DNA of 64,000 nt, taken from assembly GCA_037954665.1 (NCBI GenBank), contig JBBMOL010000021.1:7316001-7380000 (forward strand). Reading direction: 5' to 3'. Position numbers and translations under genes: made by a program. This DNA comes from Laguncularia racemosa (Eukaryota; Streptophyta; Magnoliopsida; Myrtales; Combretaceae). A model generated the notes under the pieces. That model had not been told where the DNA came from and did not search any database. It saw nothing but the letters and a program-made list of their open reading frames with translations. Positions 56,331 through 64,000 of the stretch are shown piece after piece (the stretch's first letter is position 1; each line of letters starts with the position of its first letter).

Positions 56331-57778
56331 CTATGGCCTAAAGAGTTTGTTATACACACAGACCATGAGAGCCTGAAACATCTAAAAGGCCAAGATAAGC
56401 TGAACAGGAATTCATTGAGACCTTCCCTTATGTGATCAAGTACAAGCAGGGTAAGGAGAACATTGTTGCTGATTCGCTGTCAAGAAGGTACACTTTACTT
56501 AACTCTCTTAGTACATCTTTGTTAGGATTTGAGTTGGTGAAAGAGTTGTACCCACATGATGTTGATTTTTCTGAGATTTTTGCTGCTTGTATTGACGGGA
56601 ATGGGATGAATGATTATTATGTGTCTGATGGATTCTTGTTCAAGAAAAGTAAGTTGTGTATTCCTAAAGGTTCTGTGAGGGAATTACTAGTTAAGGAAGC
56701 ACATGGAGGGGGCTTAATGGGGCATTTTGGGGGTAGACAAGACCTATGATATGCTAACTCAACATTTTTTTTGGCCTAGCATGAGACATGATGTGCATAA
56801 AGTTTGTCAACACTGTATCACATGTAGGGAGGCAAAATCTAAACTGAAACCACATGGACTATATACACCACTGCCTGTTCCTGATGAACCTTGGATTGCT
56901 ATGTCTATGGATTTTGTGCTTGGGTTACCTAGGACTAGGAAAAGTAGTGATAGCATCTTTGTTGTGGTTGATAGGTTTAGTAAAATGGCTCATTTCATTC
57001 CTTGTCATAAAGCTGATGATGCTATACACATTGCTAATTTGTTCTTTAGAGAGGTAGTGCGTCTGCATGGCATACCTAGGAGTATTGTTAGTGATCGAGA
57101 TGTAAAATTTTTGAGTCATTTTTGGAGAGTATTGTGGGGAAAGTTGGGAACTAAACTAATGTTTTCGACTACCTGTCACCCACAAACTGATGGGCAAACT
57201 GAGGTGGTTAATAGGACTTTCATTCAGTTGTTGAGGGCAATCATAGAGAAGAACATTAGGACTTGGGAGGATTGCCTACCATTTGTGGAGTTTGCATATA
57301 ATAGGGTTGTACATAGCACTACTCATTATTCACCATTTGAGATTGTGTATGGTTTTAATCCACTGACTCCTATTGATTTATTGCCATTGCCACCAAACAA
57401 GTTTGTGAGTTTTGATGCTGATTCTAAGGCAGATTTCGTAAGAAAGCTACATGCACAGGTAAAGAGTAGGATTGAGAAACAAAACGCCAAGGTAGCTTTA
57501 AGGGTAAACAAGGGCAGGAGACCTATGATTTTTCAGCCTGGAGATTGGGTTTGGGTGCATTTTCGCAAGGAGAGGTTTCCATTATAGAGGAAATCCAAGT
57601 TGAACCCCAGGGGAGACGGTCCATTTCCGATACTTGAGAGAATCAATGACAACGCCTGCAAAGTTGACTTACCAGGTGAGTATAATGTTAGTGCCACTTT
57701 TAATATTGCTGACCTGAGTCCTTTTGATATAGGTGATGCTTTTAATTTGAGGACGAATCCTTTTGAGGAGAGGGGGAA
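56321..57778 (+). pseudogene. RNase H end and integrase of the younger Ty3/gypsy element
   Basis: HYLWPKEFVIHTDHESLKHL (from about 56326) is RNase H. After KLNR the RHAKW-like block is missing and the frame shifts to EFIETFPYVIKYKQGKENI. The integrase zinc region runs KEAHGGGLMGHFG, then an extra G in a run of five (56729-56733) shifts frame to VDKTYDMLTQHFFWPSMRHD, HCITC. The catalytic core is recognisable: MSMDFVLGLP, VSDRDVKFLSHFW, HPQTDGQTEVVNRT (56727-57587). A TAG after RFPL interrupts the C-terminus (RKSKLNPRGDGPFPI), which runs to the LTR. Integrase inserts element cDNA in the nucleus. Confidence 0.9.
57765..57778 (+). other. Polypurine tract
   Basis: GAGGAGAGGGGGAA directly upstream of the 3' LTR, the expected plus-strand primer site. 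Confidence 0.9.
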
Positions 57779-58561
57779 TGTTATGGAAGAGCCACTGTCC
57801 CAAGTTCAATGGCTGAATCAAGAAGAAAGTTAAGTGGCTGAAGCTGAAGTTCAAAGGGATTCAAGTCCAATAAGCCTACCTCAATGACCAATCACAAGAT
57901 CCCGAGCTAAGAAGTTGCAACAAATCCTAATTTCTCATGTACAGGGTTTGGTAAACATCACAAGTGAGAAGCTTCAAGGAACCCAAAGCTTCGAGGCAAA
58001 GGTTGATAAAAGGGAACTTAATGTGATGGAAATCAAGTGGGAAGAACCGGTCCAGGATCAAGGCTGTCGGTTTTGAAAGGAGCTCCAAACCTGCAACTGT
58101 ACGCCGCCAAGAACGCCGCCGGCCTTTACATATATGCCGTCGGCCTTGAGCCGGCCTTGACAGCCGGCCATCTTTTAATTATGTTGTATTTTTCCTTATT
58201 CTGCGAATTACGATGTATTACTTGGATGTCTTCATATTTATACCGAGATAAGACGATGTAAAGTCAATTTTTGGTCATCTTTGAAATACCAGAAAGCTTG
58301 TTGCTTCAATTCCTTGCGTTCTTGATTGAATGCATGCTAAGAAACTTTCAGGAGAGAGTTGATCGATCTTATCCTGTAGAGAGTTTTGAGGTTAGGGCTT
58401 GATTAGTTCTAACTTGTTCATCGATCCGTCTAAGAAAACCTAAATCTAAACTATCTTAGGGTTTGATTCCAATTAGATCCGTGGGTTTTCGTGTTGTTGT
58501 TGTGGGGGTCCGTAATAGCTAAAGGGGTTCTCAAGCGCAACTGCGGTGGTTCTCGGTATCA
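57779..58561 (+). repeat. 3' LTR of the younger Ty3/gypsy element
   Basis: It starts TGTTATGGAAGAGCC and ends TCTCGGTATCA. It is 783 bp with a duplicated TTGACAGCCGGCC relative to the 5' LTR. The end of the pol reading frame continues into its first bases. Confidence 0.95.
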
Positions 58562-58566
58562 TGAAT
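58562..58566. repeat. Right target-site duplication of the younger Ty3/gypsy element
   Basis: TGAAT, identical to 52520-52524. Confidence 0.9.
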
Positions 58567-59212
58567 CCTCTTAAAAGCAACTAGAAAGAGCATCAACTAC
58601 TTTATTCTCAAATCTTAGTTTATAAACTATCTAATTAGATTTCACTGCATATCTACTCCCTTTTCACAATTAGTTAACCACTTTTCTAATTTGCATTGGA
58701 CTAATACTCTTGTTTAAGAAGAGTAATGAAATTGTTGGAAGGCATTGAAATAGTATATAATTGTGAATCCTCTTGAAAGCAACAAAAAAGAGCATCAACT
58801 GCTTTACTCTCAAATCCTAGTTTATAAACTATCTTATAATCATATCCTAATAGCTTAACCAAATACCGTTGTTGTTCAGGTGTTTGAATAACTTGAGATA
58901 GTATATCCTTGAGGCTCTTCTGGTTAGTATGAATTACAAAATGATGGGCTAACAAATAATGGCGCCACTCCTTCACTGCTTCTACTATAACTACTAATTC
59001 CCTCATGTATGCACTAGCCTTATACAATAAGGCTAAATTTCTTACTAAAGAATGCAATTAGTTAATGCCCTTGATGTAGCACAACTCCTATACCCACACC
59101 AAAAGCATCCATGTCTACAAAGTTGTGTCTACAGAGAACTTCTTCAAAAAGTCTTCAAGTGCTAAAACTAATGTAGATAGGAATGCATATTTTAGGTTTT
59201 CAAAAGACTACT
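58567..59212 (-). pseudogene. Old Ty3/gypsy RNase H region (5' part of the split element)
   Basis: The minus strand 59057-58701 encodes MRELVVIVEAVKEWRHYLLA, HHFVIHTNQKSLKDILSQ, QTPEQQRYLVKLLGYDYKIV and ESKAVDALF, the RNase H end of a gypsy polymerase. Upstream on the same strand, SFENLKYAFLSTLVLALEDF and a DAFGVGIGVVLHQ block (about 59205-59060) are the reverse transcriptase tail. TNQK replaces the usual TDQK, so a catalytic Asp is changed. The region continues the integrase remnant at 51180-52519. An imperfect duplication of about 200 bp lies within it. Confidence 0.8.
58641..58840 (-). repeat. Second copy of the imperfect tandem duplication in the old gypsy element
   Basis: CATATCTACTCCCTTTTCAC, AAGAGTAATGAAAT, GAATCCTCTTGAAAGCAAC and CTCAAATCCTAGTTTATAAACTATCT repeat the first copy, which is interrupted after AATTGTGAAT by the 6-kb insertion. 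Confidence 0.7.
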
Positions 59213-60018
59213 TGTAAAAATTGGGAAATTAGCGACAATATAATGCTAGATTTGTCAATAAATTATTTTAAAAGTCTTATTTATAACTCATATAATTGTA
59301 AATTAAAAGAAATAATTGTTTAAAAAACAAATCGCATAAATTTTTGGAATAAATAATAAAATAAATTAAAATAATAAGTTAAAGATAGTTAAATGAAAAT
59401 TTCGAGTAAATATTTATGCTTGGAATAATTTATTTAGTTTAGTTGTAAAATTTCATAACAAAATACTAAAGTTACTAACTTTACATAAATTAATATGTGA
59501 GATGAACAAACCCTAAAGATTTGGAGATTTACCTCATATAAATAGCCTCTTAAATCGACTTCTCCAGAAAGAGATCCATTTTTCCTCAGTTAAAGCGAGA
59601 GAGAGAGAGAGAATAGAGGGATAAAAATAGAAAGGAAATAAAAGAGAAAAAGAAAAGGAAAACATGAAGAAGAAGAGGAAAAACATTTGTCATAGATTGC
59701 ACATACGATGTCCAAATTGTAATTCAAGACCACCTATGTAATCTTTAAAGTAAGCCTACAAAACTAGACTAAACTTTTGAGGGAAAATTTATACTTTTAG
59801 AATTTAAATATAATTTTAACATATGTAGAAAAATAAGTTTTTAGCTTAGAAAATAGTTGAAATCGCTAAAAATATAATAAATAGGATGATACAAGCATAA
59901 GTAGTAAGTAATAACGTTATTTTCTTATACTTTAGAAGAAAATTTTGTTTCCATGCAAGTACTCAAAGTTTATAATAGTTTATAATGAGATTTAGGTGAG
60001 TTGGAACTTTATGGCATA
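59213..60018 (-). repeat. Probable solo LTR, copy B (inverted relative to 5293-6117)
   Basis: It aligns along its length with the reverse complement of 5293-6117. CTACT lies on both sides (59208-59212 and 60019-60023), a 5-bp duplication expected for an LTR retrotransposon. On the plus strand it starts TGTAAAAATTGGG. The far end reads TA on the minus strand where TG is expected, perhaps by mutation. No internal element sequence is present, so a solo LTR fits best. It interrupts the old gypsy reverse transcriptase remnant. A (GA)n run lies near 59597-59612. Confidence 0.5.
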
Positions 60019-60023
60019 CTACT

Positions 60024-61384
60024 TGTTGTGACATGACGTGGTGTATTGCTATATATATATATATATATATTGGTTATTGTAAATCTCATCTGAAAATACC
60101 ATGGCCGAGCTCTGCGTGTGTATAGAAATCGCGTGTTGCTCTGTTTTGATTATCCATGTGATGTTCTGTTTTGGGAGTACTCTGTTTATTGTGTTGCAAT
60201 TTTGTTCTGTTCCGTGGCGTGTGGCTGGTAGTGTGCATGGTGTGTGGCCATGTGGGGTCGTGATTCAGTGCGTGTGCGTGGCCTGTGCTCTGTTCTATGT
60301 GTGCGTGGGTGTGTGCGTGTTTGCTCGCAGGGAGGTGCAGGTGCGAAGGGTCCATGTTGCGTGCGTGAATGTATGATGGCGAGGGTGGCTGGTGGTGGTT
60401 CGTGGATATGTGTCCGTGATAGCGTGTGTGTGCCATGCGTTGTGTGAGCTATTGGAGTGCCGTGGTGTGTGTGGCTTCGTGCGCAATCGGTTGCTGGTGG
60501 GGGTTTATGGTCGTGTTTGTGTGCTGGTTACGAAGTGGCTGGCGGTTTGTGTGCATGGTCTGTGAAGGTGGTGGCGTGTGGCGTGAAGTCGTGGTTTGTG
60601 CGATGGCAAGGTGGCCGGTGCATGGAAATTCATAGAAGAAAAATTTTAGTCTTCTACCAAGCGTAAAAATCAATTTTAGTCTTCTTCCAAGGAAATACAT
60701 AGAAGAAAAATTCAAAGTATTCATGTTCAAGCATTTTTGTTTTCTCCCAGGCTAATGTAGAGCATATTATCACAATGTAAATGAAGGAAGGGCAATTATG
60801 AAAAGGTGTCGAGAAGGTATTATGATCATTGGCATAACGATATTCATGCGCTCTAATCGGCCTCCTATGCCCAGTTATGAGCCTGCCGTCATGAAATAAG
60901 ACAGGAAAAATACAGACGGCATGGCTTAAACCTTATTGCTTATGCTAGTAAACTCAATCTATACATCACTGCTTTTCTTTGAAGTTATTAACAGAATTCA
61001 CCATTTGCTAGGATATAAAACATATGATTGCAGTAACTTGTTCCAATCCTTGATAGTTCATTCACAGTTCTTGAGATAATTGTAAATGCACCCACAAGTC
61101 AAGTCGGATAAAACTCTAATATCACAAAACATGTCTCGCATCTCCATAACTTATAAAAATATTTACATAACCTCAAACCATCTTTAAAACTCGAAAAGCT
61201 TAATAGTTATGGTCCTTTTAGCTACAATTTCAGGCTTTACAAATGGTATTGAGAAATTCATGTGTTTTGAACAATATTAGGGAATTGAAAATGCTCTTTA
61301 GAAGTTTAGGTAGCTATTGCCAACTTACAGATAGTTTTGGTTTATATATTTGCAATTACCCCAAATTCTTGCTCACGAGCAAAT
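60024..61384. other. Intergenic: GT-rich island and flank of the NPH3-family gene
   Basis: An (AT)n run at about 60051-60070 is followed at about 60094-60640 by a segment dominated by TGTG and GTGCG words on the plus strand, very unlike its AT-rich surroundings. Open frames on both strands in it are low-complexity (Cys/Val on plus; His/Thr/Pro on minus). Two near-identical AAAATTTTAGTCTTCT-like words occur at about 60640-60700. The 3' UTR of the NPH3-family gene should lie just below 61385. Confidence 0.5.
60834..60861 (+). repeat. Left arm of a 28-bp perfect inverted repeat
   Basis: It reads ATAACGATATTCATGCGC, then TCTAATCGGC. The exact reverse complement is at 61939-61966, 1.08 kb away, across the last NPH3-family exon. 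Confidence 0.9.
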
Positions 61385-64000
61385 CTATGAGAGAGAGAGC
61401 CTTCTCCAGAAGCTGGATCTGCTGTGAGCTTGGCCCCGAGTATCTCTTTGCGATCCACCAAGGGTTTCATCTCCATCCACTCTTGTGTGGAAAGAGTGTT
61501 TTATCTTTCTCCAACTCAGACTCCATCCTGACAAGTTCTTTGGCTTGTTGCTTAGCTTTTCATATTCTCTTTGAAGCTCACTATAGTCATTTTGTAACTC
61601 TGCCATCTTGGACTTGACATTCTCGAGTTCGGTTCTCAGGGTCTTGATCTCTGTATTGGTTGATGGTCGATTCCCCTCTTGCTCGGAGTTGTTGCCACTC
61701 TGCACTGTCTCTTTTCCTTGCATTGCCATTCTCATTTTTACTTGTTCTGAGAAAAGTACCTGCATTTCTTATCATTCTTCACTTGTCCTGAGAGCTATTT
61801 GTTGGTACTCTTATTTCATTACTCATTGTAACTGAGATATTTTCCTAGTCAGGTTTGATGTTTTTTGTTCCATTTAGTCAGCTTTCTTCATGTAGATATA
61901 AGATAGACTAACTTGGAATGTCATACGTGTTGATTAGAGCCGATTAGAGCGCATGAATATCGTTATTAAATATCATTCATGTAGATATAAGATACATCTG
62001 CTAATGTGTGAAGTCATGTGTGATTTAATGTAGCTTTTACCTGGACGACAGTCCTTAGAGGCAGCCTGTCATTTTGGGCAGCATGCAAGCAGGCATCAAG
62101 TGACAATTTCCCACAATTCATTATTTTGCACAATCTTCTTCTTTCGTGCTCCAACAGTGAAGGATGAATCTGCAAGTAAAATTTCAGCACCAATTAGAGA
62201 AACCCCCATATGAAAATCCATGAATTTCGTAACTAGAATGGCTAAATTGCAGTTTCACCTTTAAAACTATGAGTCATGTGTAGATACAGCCGATAAAATG
62301 CTTTACCTCCCCAGTACTTTCAAAAATATGCATTTACCTGATCAAACCATTCCTAACGCTTCCAAACAGTTTGGAGAGGTAATGCACCTTATTGAAAGTG
62401 TTAGGGAGGTAAAAGCATTCAAAAGTTGGGGGATGTATCAGTTCATGAGCACCGGTCTTGCAGGTGAAATTGCAATTATTCCTAACTAGATTTATAACCT
62501 TAAGGTATGTATCAATAGCTCGGTATAGTCCATCATCACATGTTCTAGCATTTTCTGGTAATGATTCAGCCAAAACCTGAAACTTGGTGACCGAAAGGTT
62601 TGGATCTCTTGCGATCTCGGCCAAATAGTTGTCTAAGATCTTACTGACGTTGGGTTTTCCTGACTTCTGTAACGGCTGTTGCTGTTGTTCATGCATCAAG
62701 AAATATTCCATGATTCTCTCTACCACCTCAATATCATGCATTGTGCATTTTTCAAGTGAACTGCACTGCCCAATAAGGGAAGTTCATATAGGGTGAAAGT
62801 CGATCCCATGTTATATCATGAAACTTTCGAAGTATTCTCATTGTTAAATATGATAGTAAAATCAACTTGTCCAAAAGTTTATATTTCTAGATAATGATGT
62901 GGTAACTTTAAGCTAAGCTTTAGCGATTCAATCACTTGATGTAGAATAAATGTTAAGGGAAAATTGCAAATGCATTCCAAAAACTATTGATCTAGTCCTG
63001 ATAGATGCTATAAATTCCCTTTCTATAACTTTTTAAAATATGCATTTACAACCCAACCATAGCTAAAGCCTAAAGTCTTCATTATTTATGAACACTTTAG
63101 TGATGTCTTCATTATTTATGAACACTTTAGTGATGGTACTGAGAGTTTACGGATGATTTAGAAGGTAAAATACATATTTTTAAAAGTTAAGGGATGATGA
63201 AAGCATACTTAAAAAGTTTATGAGTTCCATTGGTACTTCATTAATAATTTTAAGGGTTTCTTTACAATTGCCTCTAAACTTAATTTGGTAGCAAAGTAGA
63301 AAATCCTAATTTCCAGCCATTGCATCATCATTTCACCCCTTTAAATTGCTCTATATGGTGTGCTTCCACGAATGTTTTAGCCCACAAAGGAAAAGTAATG
63401 AAGTATGAACATAAAACTGCAACTATATTTATAAGCACAATTTAAAAACTTACTATGGTGCAACACACTTACTTCATTGCTTTTGCTTGATCGGCATACC
63501 TATAGTTAGGTATCAAGAGATCATTCACACTGGCATCCTCCAATTTCATCCCAATTCTTTTCTCAAGCTTAGCAATCAAAGCAGGAGTGGCAGAATACAC
63601 CATGGCCATCTTTAGCATCTTCAACAAGAACTTACAAGAAACAGCTTCTTCCTGCGGTGGCAATATGCTTATTAGGCTCTCAATCATGGTCCTTTGCTTC
63701 TCTCGGTTCATGTCACTTCTTTCATTTTTCCGATCTATGACTCTAAACTGTAGCTTATTCTTGCCGAAACCATAACCCCAAGGTCCTTCTAGTTCCGCAT
63801 CAATGCCTGGCAGACACCTCTCAGCATAATTCATAATAGATTTCCCAATGATTTCTGGTCTCGTCCCTTTGGCCTTCATTGCTGTTACAATCCTCGTAAA
63901 GTGATCGATGCGGATCTTAGCAACTTCATCCCGCAACCAGCTATCCTCATTAACAAAATCTCCTGTTGATTGACGATCTCTAGAAGCTTTCCAAGCAATT
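61385..64000 (-). CDS. NPH3-family protein, 3' part (5' end outside the window)
   Basis: Four exons are visible: beyond 64000 to 63473, 62760-62499, 62169-62041 and 61759-61385, all with GT-AG borders and in phase. The NPH3 domain begins DSWLRDEVAKIRIDHFTRIV and continues TRPEIIGKSIMNYAERCLPG, LLIPNYRYADQAKAM, NSLEKCTMHDIEVVERIMEY, AESLPENARTCDDGLYRAID, HPSLLEHERRRLCKIMNCGK and RLPLRTVVQVLFSEQ. After the domain come a coiled-coil-like segment (TLRTELENVKSKMAELQNDY) and a basic Ser/Arg tail ending SFWRRLSLS. Family members usually have an N-terminal BTB domain, serve as CUL3 adaptors or polarity scaffolds at the plasma membrane, and act in phototropism and auxin transport. The BTB part would lie beyond the right end. 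I cannot assign the subfamily. Confidence 0.92.
61887..61994 (+). repeat. 19-bp direct repeats flanking a 70-bp segment in the last NPH3-family intron
   Basis: TTCATGTAGATATAAGATA at 61887-61905 and 61976-61994. The enclosed 70 bp contain the right arm of the 28-bp inverted repeat (61939-61966). Confidence 0.85.
63075..63134 (+). repeat. 30-bp perfect tandem duplication in an NPH3-family intron
   Basis: GTCTTCATTATTTATG followed by AACACTTTAGTGAT occurs twice head to tail (63075-63104 and 63105-63134), inside the intron between exons ending 63473 and starting 62760. Confidence 0.95.

Larger units (their letters stand above)
52525..58561 (+). mobile_element. Ty3/gypsy LTR retrotransposon, structurally complete, coding-defective
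   Basis: All structural parts are present: 5' LTR, Met-tRNA primer-binding site, gag with zinc knuckle, protease, partial reverse transcriptase and RNase H, integrase, polypurine tract and 3' LTR, bracketed by TGAAT. The two LTRs differ at about 30 positions plus one 13-bp indel by eye, near 4%. The internal region carries four stops and at least two frameshifts and has lost the reverse transcriptase core. It inserted into an older minus-strand gypsy element. Confidence 0.95.

Noticed and set aside
60086..60436. 116-codon His/Thr/Pro-rich open frame and a plus-strand Cys/Val-rich frame
   Set aside because: Both reflect GT-rich low complexity; stops are avoided by composition alone.
1..64000. 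CRISPR array, bacterial-type operon or other novel multigene system
   Set aside because: No regularly spaced short repeats, no clustered prokaryotic genes; repeats present are transposon ends, microsatellites and small tandem arrays.

Overview
This is a plant nuclear window, most likely from a eudicot. It is AT-rich and intron-bearing, it is packed with plant-type transposable elements, and its host genes encode plant families: asparagine synthetase, an NPH3-family protein and a C2-domain protein. I see no bacterial or organellar gene organisation, no CRISPR array, no rRNA and no tRNA gene I could support. All exon borders and element ends below were read by eye.

Layout. 1-2.7 kb: minus-strand Ty3/gypsy gag remnant with its primer-binding site and probable 5' LTR. 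3.2-5.0 kb: a PIF/Harbinger-like element (TSD TAA) inserted in a short tandem repeat array that still holds an uninterrupted copy of the target. 5.3-6.1 kb: an LTR-like repeat whose second copy lies inverted at 59.2-60.0 kb. 6.8-7.3 kb: a Tourist-like MITE. 10.3-13.3 kb: a decayed Ty1/copia 5' half with LTR and PBS. 13.3-13.8 kb: a hAT MITE with a perfect 8-bp TSD. 13.8-14.6 kb: a minus-strand Ty3/gypsy gag remnant. 17.8-18.5 kb: an intact single-exon C2-domain gene. 20.9-23.7 kb: a decayed minus-strand hAT transposase, with a run of 24 G inside it. 25.3-30.7 kb: a defective LINE.

31.4-48.9 kb: a complete asparagine synthetase gene on the minus strand. Fourteen exons join in frame into 584 residues. 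The 1.76-kb coding sequence is spread over 17.6 kb because its introns hold a 5.4-kb antisense LINE with a perfect 16-bp TSD, two hAT MITEs, a Tourist-like MITE and an Au-like SINE.

51.2-60.0 kb: nested retrotransposons. An old minus-strand Ty3/gypsy element is split by a younger, structurally complete but coding-defective plus-strand Ty3/gypsy element (LTRs of about 0.77-0.78 kb, TSD TGAAT) and by a probable solo LTR. 61.4-64.0 kb: the 3' part of an NPH3-family gene on the minus strand, running off the window end.

I found no convincing undescribed multigene system. The host genes are ordinary. The most informative signals are structural: nested insertions with preserved duplicated target sites, two LINE copies of one family in different states of decay, and unexplained inverted repeats.
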